Below, one piece after another: positions 28,081-37,635 of a stretch of 61,170 nucleotides of DNA. The position numbers and the translations under genes are program-made. Source of the stretch: Francisella sp. SYW-9 (GTDB lineage: Bacteria > Pseudomonadota > Gammaproteobacteria > Francisellales > Francisellaceae); assembly GCF_008711465.1 (NCBI RefSeq), contig NZ_VXKQ01000026.1:1-61170 (forward strand). Reading direction: 5' to 3'. The stretch's first letter is position 1. Each line of letters begins with the position of its first letter. The notes under the pieces are model-generated. The model worked only from the letters and a program-made list of their open reading frames with translations, was not told the DNA's origin and did not search any database.

Positions 28081-28695
28081 GTTTTTATTTCTCTTTACAT
28101 CCGTATAAGAAGCCACAAGCAAGATACCTGCAATAAATAAACTAATAGCTGAAACCCAATAATAAGGAATAAATTCTTGGAAATTTGTAGGGGCTGATTT
28201 CATAATAATTGCTGAGTTACCATAACTTACCGCATAACTTATAAATACTACAGAGGTGAATAATAAACCTATAGACATTCTAAGAGCCAACAAAATAGCA
28301 CCTACTACAAATAACATATAGCACAAGTAATCAAAACCAAATAAAGTTTTATAGTTAAGTATGAATGGATTTACATACTTATACATAACTCCTACCCATA
28401 TAAGTAAAACAACTAACGTTACAACCACGGCTACTAATTTTTTTTGTTTTGTTACTGGAGCATATTTAGGCTCTCTAAGCCAAATAACTCCTGCAAAGAT
28501 AGCCGTAAACATCTGAGCAGATAAATATATAAAAGAACTTGTTAAACCATATTTACCATAAATAAAAACCTTTATTACCAAACTAGCAAAAACTAAAATC
28601 CAAGCAAACCTGATACTTCTAAGAGCTGAAAATGCAAATGCTAGTAAACAGATATTTGCTATACAATCATAAATGACATAGTTTAAAGTAATCAT
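28075..28695 (-). CDS. Six- to seven-helix membrane protein, possibly PnuC-like
   Basis: A 206-residue protein made almost wholly of hydrophobic segments. The central [18 protein letters not shown] and WLREP stretch faintly resembles the helix 3 region of PnuC-type vitamin transporters, and the size would fit. The resemblance is too weak for an assignment. It is divergent from the DUF4124-like pair. Possible roles are nicotinamide riboside uptake or something unrelated. Confidence 0.45.
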   Translation of the reverse strand: MITLNYVIYDCIANICLLAFAFSALRSIRFAWILVFASLVIKVFIYGKYGLTSSFIYLSAQMFTAIFAGVIWLREPKYAPVTKQKKLVAVVVTLVVLLIWVGVMYKYVNPFILNYKTLFGFDYLCYMLFVVGAILLALRMSIGLLFTSVVFISYAVSYGNSAIIMKSAPTNFQEFIPYYWVSAISLFIAGILLVASYTDVKRNKNL

Positions 28696-28791
28696 ATTTC
28701 TCCAATAGTTATAAAGAACCTACTTCATAGATTTTAATATAAAAACATATATAATGATAAATATAAAGTTTTTTTAAATTAAAGAGCTAAG

Positions 28792-29367
28792 ATGAAGTAT
28801 TATCAATTTTTTTTGACACTAACACTAACTAGTCTTGTCGCAAATTTTTGTTATGCAAATGACACTATTTACACATGGAAAGCAAAAGATGGTAGTACTG
28901 TGTTTTCACAATCAGCTCCTGTTTTTAAACAAGAATATGAAGAGGTTGGCGTACACTTTAAAAATCAAGTCCACTCGAAGTCTCCTGCAGAGCAACAACT
29001 TGCTTCACTTAAGCAAAACAACATGTATATCCAAGAACAAACAAGCACAAACTCTGTTGATAATAATAAGAAATCAAATGGTGTTTTAAATGTAAAAATA
29101 ATTTCCCCTGCAAATGGAGAGAATAGATTTGTTCATAATGAAAAACTTTCAATAGTACTAGAGCCAACTCTTACAGCGGAAGATCATCCTATTTTCATTA
29201 TAAATGGAATACCATACCCAGCTCACTTTGAAAACGGTGTATGGAAAGTCAACAGACCTAACCCGGGACCAGTTAGTATCTCTGTCAGAGGTAGTACTAA
29301 AGATCACAAAACCATAAACTCATCTCAAGAAACTAATTTTAACAGAAAACAAGTCTTCGGTAGATAG
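28792..29367 (+). CDS. Secreted DUF4124-like protein A
   Basis: A 191-residue protein with a signal peptide (cut after NFCYA). The mature N-terminus IYTWKAKDGSTVFSQSAP has the DUF4124 pattern. The C-terminal domain (about 100-180: VKIISPANGE to VSISVRG) is a beta-sandwich-like region with PIFIINGIPYPAHFENG. It is a tandem paralogue of the next gene, about 80 bases apart. Presumably periplasmic or envelope-linked; function unknown. Confidence 0.6.
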   Translation: MKYYQFFLTLTLTSLVANFCYANDTIYTWKAKDGSTVFSQSAPVFKQEYEEVGVHFKNQVHSKSPAEQQLASLKQNNMYIQEQTSTNSVDNNKKSNGVLNVKIISPANGENRFVHNEKLSIVLEPTLTAEDHPIFIINGIPYPAHFENGVWKVNRPNPGPVSISVRGSTKDHKTINSSQETNFNRKQVFGR

Positions 29368-29446
29368 AATTAATTTACAAATACTTTTGATTATTCACAA
29401 TTTTATATATACTTAAACTATAGCTATTACTAGGTAAATCTAATAA

Positions 29447-30091
29447 ATGTCAAAATTTAATAAAGTAATCTTTAGTTTGATATTTGTAACATGTTCAAGT
29501 ACTGCCTTTGCAGATAACGGGACATCTCAAGTATATTCCTGGAGATCAGAAACTGGGAATGTTGTATTTTCAGAAACAAAGCCAAGTGGCGACATAGATT
29601 ATAAAGTTATAGAAGTTGGTAAACCAACAGTTATAAATCCTGAAGGCAAACAAAATATTTCTAAAGTTGCTACAGCAAAGAAAGTAAATATTAATCAATC
29701 AGATATACAGAAACTTTCAAACTCAACTTTAGCTGAAAAAAATATGCAAACTTTAGGTAATGAAAATCAAAATAGTGACTTAGATGTTAAGATAATATCC
29801 CCTAAACAAGATGCGAATATCTTCACTAAGGAGGAACATATCCCAATAGTTACTACTCCTGCAATCTCAGCTGATGATAAACCTATATTTATGGCAAATG
29901 GTGCAACAATACCCGCAACATTTGAAAATGGCCAATGGCAGATACCTCGTCCAACACCAGGACAAATTGAGTTAAGTATTGCAGGGCAAACCTCAAATGG
30001 TATGAATATTCATTCAGTAAATGAGGTTACATTTTTTGTTAGAAACGGCTGGCTAGCCCAGTCACAAAATAATAAAGCACATAGTTCATAA
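29447..30091 (+). CDS. Secreted DUF4124-like protein B
   Basis: A 214-residue paralogue of the preceding protein: signal peptide to SSTAFA, N-terminal VYSWRSETGNVVFSETKP, a longer low-complexity linker, then VKIISPKQD to IELSIAG with PIFMANGATIPATFENG. The order of features is the same throughout. It converges on relA with only 4 bases between the two stops. Confidence 0.6.
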   Translation: MSKFNKVIFSLIFVTCSSTAFADNGTSQVYSWRSETGNVVFSETKPSGDIDYKVIEVGKPTVINPEGKQNISKVATAKKVNINQSDIQKLSNSTLAEKNMQTLGNENQNSDLDVKIISPKQDANIFTKEEHIPIVTTPAISADDKPIFMANGATIPATFENGQWQIPRPTPGQIELSIAGQTSNGMNIHSVNEVTFFVRNGWLAQSQNNKAHSS

Positions 30092-30095
30092 AAAA

Positions 30096-32027
30096 CTAAT
30101 CTTTTTCCCATTCTACATGTATGAATTTCTCAGGACTCTTCTTTTTTAAATGGCTTAAATTGGGGCAGTTCGATGTATGCACCATAACTCCCTTAGATAC
30201 ACTCATATAACCTTGTATTTGCTCAGGATAAGTAGGTTGGCAACATTTAGCTAACTCATATTTCATCCCATCAAAGCCTGAAACTAAGACTTTTGAGACC
30301 TTTGGCCTACCAGCCACTAATTTTGATCTCTTTTTAATGAGCTTTTCTTCTGCTGAATATGTATCAATAATATGATTGATAATACTATTTATTCTTACAT
30401 TACCATTTTCAATAGATGCAAATAGACTATCGCTACTTTTCATATTAAACTTAGATGCAACTTCCACAAAATCAATCTCTCTAAGATCATAGCCCTTAAG
30501 CTCTTTAAGAAGCCTATCTTTTCCTAGAGCAATATTATCTTCTTTATTTTGCTCATTAAACCACTTGATAACTCTAGATCTATTGCGTGCTGAAGATAAA
30601 TATCCTAGCCCCTCAGATGCCCAATCCTTGCTTGGATTAGGTTCTTTGTGAGTCAAGATCTCAACTTTATCTCCTGTACTGAGTTTGGTTGTTAAAGGTA
30701 CTATTTTGCCATTTAATTTAGCTCCTTTAGTACGATGTCCAACCATTGTATGCACAGAGTATGCAAAATCTAAAACCGTTGATCCTTCTGCCAAATCAAT
30801 CAACTCATTTGCTGGAGTGAAAATATAGAGCCTACTATTAAGTTCTTTAGCAATATCACTATCATCATCATTAATTTCTCTTTCCCACTCAAGAAGAGAC
30901 CTTAACCATGCTACTCTAGCCTCATATGATGCATCGAATTTAACACCTTCTTTATAACGCCAATGCGCAGCAAATCCTAACTCTGATTCTTCGTGCATTT
31001 TATGAGTTCTAATTTGAACTTCAATATTCTGATCTTGGCAATGTACAACAGTATGTATAGATTTATAACCATTTGGCTTTGGATTTGCTATATAATCACT
31101 GAACTCTTCAGGTATTGGAGAAAAAAGATTATTAACTTCAGCTAAAACCTTATAACATTCATCTATATTATGGGTTATAACTCTTACTGCTGTAATGTCA
31201 TATAAATCATCAAGGCTTTTGTAATTTTTCTTTCTTAGCTTTTTATATATGCTATATATATGCTTAACTCTTCCTTGGATTGCATCATCTAAACTATATT
31301 TTTTCAAAGCCTGTTTTAGCCTAGTTATCACGTCATTTAAGAAGCTCTCTCTTTGCTTACGGGTAACTCCTAAATCCTTAGCAATCTCTTTATACTTATC
31401 TTGCTCTAAAAAGAAAAACGCCCTATCTTCAAGTTCCCACTTGATAGCGCCTAAACCAAGCCTATTTGCTAAAGGTGCATATATATCTAATGTTTCTCGA
31501 GCAATAACACGTTGAGTCTTATCATTTAAAGATTTTAGATGGCGAATAGTACATAACTTATCAACAATCTTAACTAATACAATCCTAACATCTTCTATTA
31601 TTGTCAGTAGCATTTTTCTAAATGTATCAATTTGTTCAAGAGAAATATTATCTGAACGATACATTCTAATTGCCGACATTTTACGCGTACCTTGTAGGAT
31701 TTTAACTACTGTAGAGTTAGTTACTTGCTCAACCTCCTCATCCGTAAGATCTCCAAAGTTATATAACTCATAGAGTATACCCGCTGAAACTGATTCTTCA
31801 TCAGCCTTAATTCTAAAGAGTACATATGCCATTTCAATAGCATATAAAAAAGAATTTATTCCTGTGGGATGTCGTACTGATTCTGCATTTTTAGCTTTTA
31901 GAAGATCTAATGCTTTAGCTATGATTTCAAACTTTTCATCACTATAAAAACTTTTAAGCTCAGATATTAATAGCTCGTCTTTTATACGACCATCACTATC
32001 TAAAAGTTTAGAGTCAATAACTTGCAT
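30096..32027 (-). CDS. relA: (p)ppGpp synthetase RelA, lacking the C-terminal ACT domain
   Basis: A 643-residue stringent-response enzyme making (p)ppGpp from GTP or GDP and ATP on starved ribosomes. In the N-terminal pseudo-hydrolase domain the HD pair is lost (LYELYNFG where SpoT has HDxxED), so it should be synthesis-only. The synthetase domain has LYDITAVRVI and NPKPNGYKSIHT. A TGS domain (IFTPANELIDL) follows, and a CC zinc-finger-like segment (KCCQPTYP) lies near the C-terminus. The chain stops right after that, about 100 residues shorter than E. coli RelA (744), so the ACT/RRM module appears absent. I use the ATG at 32027; a TTG ten codons earlier lies close to the rnpB end and is less likely. 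Confidence 0.9.
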   Translation of the reverse strand: MQVIDSKLLDSDGRIKDELLISELKSFYSDEKFEIIAKALDLLKAKNAESVRHPTGINSFLYAIEMAYVLFRIKADEESVSAGILYELYNFGDLTDEEVEQVTNSTVVKILQGTRKMSAIRMYRSDNISLEQIDTFRKMLLTIIEDVRIVLVKIVDKLCTIRHLKSLNDKTQRVIARETLDIYAPLANRLGLGAIKWELEDRAFFFLEQDKYKEIAKDLGVTRKQRESFLNDVITRLKQALKKYSLDDAIQGRVKHIYSIYKKLRKKNYKSLDDLYDITAVRVITHNIDECYKVLAEVNNLFSPIPEEFSDYIANPKPNGYKSIHTVVHCQDQNIEVQIRTHKMHEESELGFAAHWRYKEGVKFDASYEARVAWLRSLLEWEREINDDDSDIAKELNSRLYIFTPANELIDLAEGSTVLDFAYSVHTMVGHRTKGAKLNGKIVPLTTKLSTGDKVEILTHKEPNPSKDWASEGLGYLSSARNRSRVIKWFNEQNKEDNIALGKDRLLKELKGYDLREIDFVEVASKFNMKSSDSLFASIENGNVRINSIINHIIDTYSAEEKLIKKRSKLVAGRPKVSKVLVSGFDGMKYELAKCCQPTYPEQIQGYMSVSKGVMVHTSNCPNLSHLKKKSPEKFIHVEWEKD

Positions 32028-32054
32028 AAATACCCACTTTTTTATAAAAAAATA

Positions 32055-32393
32055 CAAAGTTAATCTATAAGCCGGGTTCTGTAATAGACAGTCATTTATC
32101 TAGGCCTACTGTCACCAGTAAACTCAAGCGACCTACCCTGCCACTGCGCGAGCAACGCATTAGTGACGCTATTTGGTCTTGCTTTAGATGGGGTTTACAA
32201 TGCCACTGAATGTTACCACCAGCGCGGTGCGCTCTTACCACACCTTTTCACCCTTACCTTAAAAAGATTAAGGCGGTATATTTTCTGTTGCACTTTCCGT
32301 AGGCTCACGCCCCCCAGACGTTATCTGGCATCTTGCTCTATAAAGCCCGGACTTTCCTCACTTAATAAAAGCGCGACTGTCCGATTAACTTTG
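32055..32393 (-). ncRNA. rnpB: RNase P RNA, bacterial class A
   Basis: Read on the minus strand, the 5' part contains GAGGAAAGTCCGGGCTT and the 3' part CAGAACCCGGCTTATAGA, the conserved P4 segments of RNase P RNA. CGGTAAGAGCGCACCG-like and GGTAAGGGTGAAA segments lie between. The ends were set from a P1 helix: 32383-32392 pairs with 32056-32065. Length is about 339 bases. A T-run follows at once. It processes 5' ends of tRNAs such as the two in this window. Confidence 0.96.
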
Positions 32394-32400
32394 TAATTTA

Positions 32401-32757
32401 TTAGCTTTGTCTAACTTTTGTTAGCTCATTAATATTATTAGATTTTACCGAATTATACTCTTCCTGCAAAGCTGATATTTTAGAATCATAATGTTTTTTT
32501 ATTTTTATAACTTCAGATTCTAAATTCATTCTATCATTGTTTAATTTTAGACGGTACTGATTATATTCCTCTTGTAGATTTACTCTATCGTATCTAACGG
32601 CTTGGATAAGTTTAAATAACTCAACTAACTCTTCAGAAAATTGGTTTAACTTTTCAGCGCTAAAGCTTTCTACACTAGGTGTTTTATTATACTTATAATT
32701 CGTAGATTTATTTGCTGTATTAGGTTTCTTTTTAATATCAAAGCTAGGTTTCTTCAT
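32401..32757 (-). CDS. Coiled-coil protein of unknown function
   Basis: A 118-residue hydrophilic protein. The N-terminal 30 residues are Lys/Asn/Ser-rich and disordered. Residues about 35-110 form a charged heptad-type helix (LNQFSEELVELFKLIQAV...), probably a coiled coil. It lies just upstream of rnpB, with only 7 bases between its stop and the RNA 5' end, so the rnpB promoter must lie inside its coding end. I do not recognise a family. Confidence 0.5.
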   Translation of the reverse strand: MKKPSFDIKKKPNTANKSTNYKYNKTPSVESFSAEKLNQFSEELVELFKLIQAVRYDRVNLQEEYNQYRLKLNNDRMNLESEVIKIKKHYDSKISALQEEYNSVKSNNINELTKVRQS

Positions 32758-32791
32758 AGAAATAATTTAAAGATTTAAAAGTTAATGAAAT

Positions 32792-33997
32792 TTATATATG
32801 TGGTAATCTATCAAAGGCTACCAATAATTGCAATCCTATAATACTAACACCACTTAATAATATTACCAGCAAATACGCCTTACTAACAAGAGTATTTCTA
32901 GATTCTTTTGATCTAACTACCCAAACCATCATAGCTGGCTGGATTATTAGCAAGACTGCAACGAATATACTTGCATATCCCAAAGCTGCTATAAAGCTAT
33001 TTACAAAATACATTGCGAATATCAATGGTGGCACTAAAGTTATAGCAAGGACCACTGCTCTTTTTACTTTTTTATCTATATTTATACTATATAAATCTCT
33101 ATTGAAAGAAAATAACGCTAAAGCAACACCCAAAAATGATGTAATAATCGCAAAATTCTCAAATAATTTTATAAAAACTAATGAACTATGCTGACCTAAA
33201 TTTTGATAAGCTGCGGCAAGTGTTTTACCTGTTCTACTAAGCTCAATAAAGCCTCCATGACCATATAAGCTAACAGTTCCCAAAGTAGCAACGACCCATA
33301 CTAAATAAATAACTAGTGGTGTAAGTGCTCCTATTGCGATGGTTCTCTTAAAGACCTTATCATTTTCAAAATAATTCCTAATAGCAGGTATAACAATATG
33401 AAAACCAAAAGAAGTAACAAGAATAGGTATCGCAAACCAAATATACCCTTCACCTAACGAGTCACTCTCTAAGAGAGCACTTTTTATACTAGGTGCTACA
33501 AAAACTATAAATAAAATAAATGCTAAAATTTTTAGGCTTAAAAATAACTCATTAACTCTAAAAACCACGCTAATCCCTTTATATATAAAGAATCCAAAAA
33601 CTAGACAGAATAAGATTTTTGCTAAATTAATATTTTCTAAATGAACCCAACTAAATATATACGAATTAAAAAGCTGTCCACCCATGAATATATAAGCAGT
33701 AAGTAATGAATATAACAGTAATAAATAAAAGACTAAATTCAATACTTTACCAGCCTTCCCTAGTATATTACTAGCTATTGAATCCATATCTGTACCTAAT
33801 GGCTGAGATATATTTGCCTCAACAATTAATAAAGCCGTTGCATACATAATTATCCAAACTAAAAATAAAGCCATTACAGCATAATTAAACCCTACTGCAG
33901 CGACAGCAAATGGAATACCTAACATTCCTGCTCCTACTGCGGTTCCTGCTATTATAGCTACTGCGCCTATTTGCTTTACAACTGAGACTTCTTTCAT
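32792..33997 (-). CDS. Aromatic amino acid permease (HAAAP family), second copy
   Basis: A 401-residue transporter with 11 helices and the first-helix motif GTAVGAGMLGIPFA, close to TyrP/Mtr. It is a paralogue of the permease at 25258-26475. Likely tryptophan or tyrosine uptake with protons; the substrate cannot be decided from sequence. It is transcribed towards the coiled-coil gene and rnpB. Confidence 0.85.
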   Translation of the reverse strand: MKEVSVVKQIGAVAIIAGTAVGAGMLGIPFAVAAVGFNYAVMALFLVWIIMYATALLIVEANISQPLGTDMDSIASNILGKAGKVLNLVFYLLLLYSLLTAYIFMGGQLFNSYIFSWVHLENINLAKILFCLVFGFFIYKGISVVFRVNELFLSLKILAFILFIVFVAPSIKSALLESDSLGEGYIWFAIPILVTSFGFHIVIPAIRNYFENDKVFKRTIAIGALTPLVIYLVWVVATLGTVSLYGHGGFIELSRTGKTLAAAYQNLGQHSSLVFIKLFENFAIITSFLGVALALFSFNRDLYSINIDKKVKRAVVLAITLVPPLIFAMYFVNSFIAALGYASIFVAVLLIIQPAMMVWVVRSKESRNTLVSKAYLLVILLSGVSIIGLQLLVAFDRLPHI

Positions 33998-34212
33998 TAA
34001 ATGCCTTTTACTAATTTAATTTCAAAAACATTAGATTATAGCAAGTTTAATTATTCGATGTAAATAAACGAACTTATCAATCAAAAAAATAACAACTATC
34101 ATCAGACATATTTTTAACTTATTGTGGTAATAAATATCATGCAATTTACTCCTTGATCTTAATGTAAAATCTCTGCAAACTATCTACATATTTTTTCTAA
34201 AAAATTTTTTAT

Positions 34213-35094
34213 ATGAGTCTTCAACGAAAAGCAATGCTAGCTCTTTTTGTAGTTACTATATTCTGGGGAGCAACATTTCCTCTTATTAAAATTTCTCTAG
34301 CTTATATCTCACCTGGATTATTTGTAGCATTTAGACTTGGCCTTTCACTACTATTTTTTATACCTATCATCATAAAATCAAACTTTAAGCATAAAAAATA
34401 CCTACTAAAGGTTGGAGCCATTTTTGGATCTTTAGAAGGCTTAAGTTTTTACTTCCAAACTCATGGCCTATACACAGTATCATCAAGTGAATCTGCATTT
34501 CTCACAGCTCTCAGTGTCATTATGATCCCTTTTATTGGTAGTATCTTTAAGCTTGATCGTTTAACCATCTATAGTGTACTAGCATCGTTTATATCTTTAG
34601 TTGGTATATATGCTCTTTCTGGAGCTAGCTTTGATAACTTTACTATAGGATATCTTTGGTCAATACTATGCGCTTTAGTCTATGCACTATCTGTAGTTTA
34701 TCTAAGCTATGAAACTAGAAAAAACCAAGATACTGAAATCTTCAAAGATTTACGCTTACTTATAGTTTTACAAATTATTTTTGGCATACCTATTCCTCTT
34801 ATTTCAGATATACATTCCATGTATTTACAGTTTAATTATATTTTGGTAATCTCTTTAATTTTCTGCTCAATCACAACGATTGTGTGCTATTACCTACAAA
34901 ACACATATCAAAAATATCTAAGCATGGCAGAAGTAGCCGTAATTTTCTCATTTGAACCTATTTTTGCTACTTTTTTTGGTAGAGTAATTAATGATGAGAA
35001 AATATATTTATCGACCATTATTGGCGGTATATTAATACTTACAAGTTATTTTATAATTGAATTTGGAAATAGGAGAAGGCTGCAAAGAAAGTAA
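34213..35094 (+). CDS. EamA/DMT-family transporter
   Basis: A 293-residue protein with ten predicted helices in two EamA repeats. The start FWGATFPLIKI is characteristic, as is the second-repeat end EVAVIFSFEPIFATFFG. Family members export amino acids or metabolites; the substrate is unknown. Its stop codon touches the stop of cbpA, which converges on it with zero spacing. Confidence 0.85.
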   Translation: MSLQRKAMLALFVVTIFWGATFPLIKISLAYISPGLFVAFRLGLSLLFFIPIIIKSNFKHKKYLLKVGAIFGSLEGLSFYFQTHGLYTVSSSESAFLTALSVIMIPFIGSIFKLDRLTIYSVLASFISLVGIYALSGASFDNFTIGYLWSILCALVYALSVVYLSYETRKNQDTEIFKDLRLLIVLQIIFGIPIPLISDIHSMYLQFNYILVISLIFCSITTIVCYYLQNTYQKYLSMAEVAVIFSFEPIFATFFGRVINDEKIYLSTIIGGILILTSYFIIEFGNRRRLQRK

Positions 35095-36018
35095 TTAAGC
35101 CCTTGGATCAAAGTTCATTTTTTCTTGCATTTGCTTGTAAAATTCTTTTTTCTCATCGGTATCTGCAAGAGGTAGCTTGACATCATAAACTATATAAAAA
35201 TCTCCTGTACCAAGACCTTTTCCTTTTATACGCATTTTACGCCCTGATTGACTTCCTTCAGGGACTTTCATTTTTTTCTTACCATAAGGAGTGTCAATTT
35301 CCAGGGTTGTACCTAAAGCTGCTTCCCATGGCGCAATATTTATATGCTCATAAACATCATTACCATCAACTTTATAATTTTTATAATCCACTACTTCTAT
35401 TTTTATATACAGATCACCTGCTGGAGCATTTGCACCAACACCAGTACTACCTTTACCCTTTACGCGAAGCTTCTTACCATTACCTATCGCAGCTGGTATA
35501 TTTACATCAACATTCTTATGTTGCATAGTAGGCATACCGTTAGCTCCAGCTTCTTGATAACTATAAGAAACTGATCTCTTACCGCCTTTTATAGCTTCCT
35601 CAACATTTAGGCGTAATGATATATCTATATCCTCACCCTTTCTAGCTCTTGGTTGACCTCCACCGAAACCTCGAGCTCCGCCACCGCCGCCAAAAAGATC
35701 TCCAAAGATATCACCTAAATCTTCAAAATTAAAGCTCTGAGAGCCTCCACCTTGAGAGAAGCCGCCACCAGGGCCACCACCGCCGAAACCACCTTGCTGA
35801 ACTTTATCCCAGTTTTCCCCATAAGTATCATAAAGCTTTCTTTTCTCTTTATCTCCTAAAACATCATATGCTGTTTGGATTTCCTTAAACTTATCTTCAG
35901 CGCCTTTTTCTTTATTAACATCAGGATGATACTTCTTTGCTAATCTTCTATATGCTTTTTTTAGATCAGCTTCTGAGGCATCTCTACTCACCCCTAGTAA
36001 TGAATAATAATCTGCCAT
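35095..36018 (-). CDS. cbpA: Curved-DNA-binding/DnaJ-like co-chaperone CbpA
   Basis: A 307-residue class II J-protein. The J domain at residues 1-66 contains HPD at 31-33. A Gly/Phe-rich linker (about 72-125) and two C-terminal beta-barrel domains follow. There is no CxxCxGxG zinc finger, which separates it from DnaJ. It should stimulate DnaK ATPase and, as in E. coli, may bind curved DNA. AGGAG precedes the ATG. A possible sigma32 promoter is at 36097-36124. A partner cbpM is not visible. Confidence 0.88.
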   Translation of the reverse strand: MADYYSLLGVSRDASEADLKKAYRRLAKKYHPDVNKEKGAEDKFKEIQTAYDVLGDKEKRKLYDTYGENWDKVQQGGFGGGGPGGGFSQGGGSQSFNFEDLGDIFGDLFGGGGGARGFGGGQPRARKGEDIDISLRLNVEEAIKGGKRSVSYSYQEAGANGMPTMQHKNVDVNIPAAIGNGKKLRVKGKGSTGVGANAPAGDLYIKIEVVDYKNYKVDGNDVYEHINIAPWEAALGTTLEIDTPYGKKKMKVPEGSQSGRKMRIKGKGLGTGDFYIVYDVKLPLADTDEKKEFYKQMQEKMNFDPRA

Positions 36019-36096
36019 TATATAACTCCTAAATTAAGTCGCGCACCACCTTTATAAAGATGCCACACATAATTACTATAAATATCCTAATACTAG

Positions 36097-36124
36097 ATAT
36101 AAGGACTCTTTTAATAAATACAAG
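36097..36124 (-). promoter_or_regulatory. Possible heat-shock (sigma32) promoter of cbpA
   Basis: On the minus strand CTTGTAT (36118-36124), a 13-base spacer and CCTTATAT (36097-36104), compared with CTTGAAA and CCCCATNT. Matches are 5 of 7 and 6 of 8. It is 80 bases upstream of a chaperone gene, which makes it plausible. Confidence 0.35.
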
Positions 36125-36249
36125 TTATATAGACAATTATTTACAACTAGATAAAACTAAATAGCAATATTTATTAACGCTATTTTAATGATATAAAGTG
36201 AAAAAAGCACATCCAGACAAGATGAGTTAAGATACTAAGTTATTGATTA

Positions 36250-36639
36250 CTAAACTTCGTTGATAACAACAACCCTATATATAAATCCTGCAACTAAAGC
36301 CCATGCAGAGTTAAAAACTATATTCATTCTAATTACTTCATCGCCAGCATTAACACCAAAGTATCCTTGACCAGCATGTGGCATAAGTACTAAAAAGTTG
36401 AAAAGGATTACGGCTGCTCCAATAATCACCGTTTTAATTAATATGTTTTTAGGCACAGGTGAAGCAAAAAGTATTGACCAAACGCCTCCCCACACCATCA
36501 AACGATATAGAGTATATTTAAAAGTGTCATCAAGTAATATGCCTTGCTGCTTTGCATAGGTAAAAGCAAAGTACAAAACACATGCACTAATCAAACCACT
36601 CACGTAAGCTATAAATATATTATTTAATATTTTTTTCAT
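36250..36639 (-). CDS. Small four-helix membrane protein of unknown function
   Basis: A 129-residue protein with four predicted transmembrane helices, a short Lys start and the loop PHAGQGYFGVNAGDE between helices 3 and 4. AAGGAA is well placed before the ATG. I do not recognise a family. It stands alone between cbpA and ogt. Confidence 0.5.
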   Translation of the reverse strand: MKKILNNIFIAYVSGLISACVLYFAFTYAKQQGILLDDTFKYTLYRLMVWGGVWSILFASPVPKNILIKTVIIGAAVILFNFLVLMPHAGQGYFGVNAGDEVIRMNIVFNSAWALVAGFIYRVVVINEV

Positions 36640-36889
36640 TTACTTGTTCCTTATGTTTTTCAAACTTATAAGATTCACAACAACGATAGACTACTGCCTA
36701 CAATAACTAATATAGTATAGATTCTATTTAATTGAAAGACTGATAAGATTAAAAGGATTATTACAATAAAATGATAAGTATGAACTTGGTTAAATCAAAT
36801 GATAAATATTCCATGAAACTCATATAAGCTAGATTATCTATATAAATTTAATTATTATCTAACTATAAAATCTTTAGATAATTTAAAGT

Positions 36890-37447
36890 ATGTTAGAAGA
36901 TAAACTTAAAGAATCCTTGAAGAAAATAAACAAAGACAACTTTAAAAACAATTTTTTTATCCAAGAAATAAAGACTCCAATTGGAACAATAATAGCCATA
37001 GCTGATAATGAATATCTGTATACTTGCTGTCATATAAAAGACTCAAAAATTCAATCAATAGAAAAACTCCTTAAAGCATATTCTGCAAGGTTAAGCTTTC
37101 AGAAAAATAATATCTTAGAAAAGGTCAAGTTTGAGCTAGATCAATATTTTAGTAAAAAGTTAAAAAAGTTCTCTATCCCAATTAAACTAACAGGTACAGA
37201 GTTTCAAAAACAAGTCTGGCAAGAATTACTAAAAATCCCATATGGAAAAACTATTAGTTATCAGCAAGAAGCTATAAATATCGGCAAACCAACTGCTTTT
37301 AGAGCTGTTGCAAATGCTAATGGTAAAAATCTGCTACCTATAATCATACCTTGTCATAGAGTGATTAATGCTAATGGTAAGCTTGGTGGCTATACTGGCG
37401 GATTAGAGAAGAAAGTGCTTTTATTAAGGTTAGAATCAATGTCTTAA
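36890..37447 (+). CDS. ogt: Methylated-DNA--protein-cysteine methyltransferase
   Basis: A 185-residue suicide repair protein taking O6-methyl from guanine. The active site is P154-C155-H156-R157-V-I. The DNA-binding helix-turn-helix (IPYGKTISYQQEA, then RAVANANGKN with the Arg finger) precedes it. An N-terminal ribonuclease-like domain is degenerate. No AraC-type Ada domain is present, so Ogt rather than Ada. It ends 188 bases before the giant synthetase gene and has no evident link to it. Confidence 0.92.
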   Translation: MLEDKLKESLKKINKDNFKNNFFIQEIKTPIGTIIAIADNEYLYTCCHIKDSKIQSIEKLLKAYSARLSFQKNNILEKVKFELDQYFSKKLKKFSIPIKLTGTEFQKQVWQELLKIPYGKTISYQQEAINIGKPTAFRAVANANGKNLLPIIIPCHRVINANGKLGGYTGGLEKKVLLLRLESMS

Positions 37448-37635
37448 GTGTATAAGAAGAGTTTTATCTTAAAATAAATTACTATATTTTTAAAACCACA
37501 ATAACTCTAAAAAATATCAGATTAAATTCAACTATCTGCAAAATTGCACATCAATGTTTAATTATATTTGGTTATATAAAAGACAAAATCATGTAGTATG
37601 TATTATGGGACATATTAGATTTAGGAAACTTTTAT

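Noticed and set aside
32163-32396. A 77-residue plus-strand frame
   Set aside because: It lies wholly antisense to the RNase P RNA, which explains the sequence conservation.
37448-37635. A Fur box or clear promoter before the NRPS gene
   Set aside because: I searched by eye for a Fur-type palindrome and a -35/-10 pair with 16-18 spacing and found none convincing, so iron control is not claimed.
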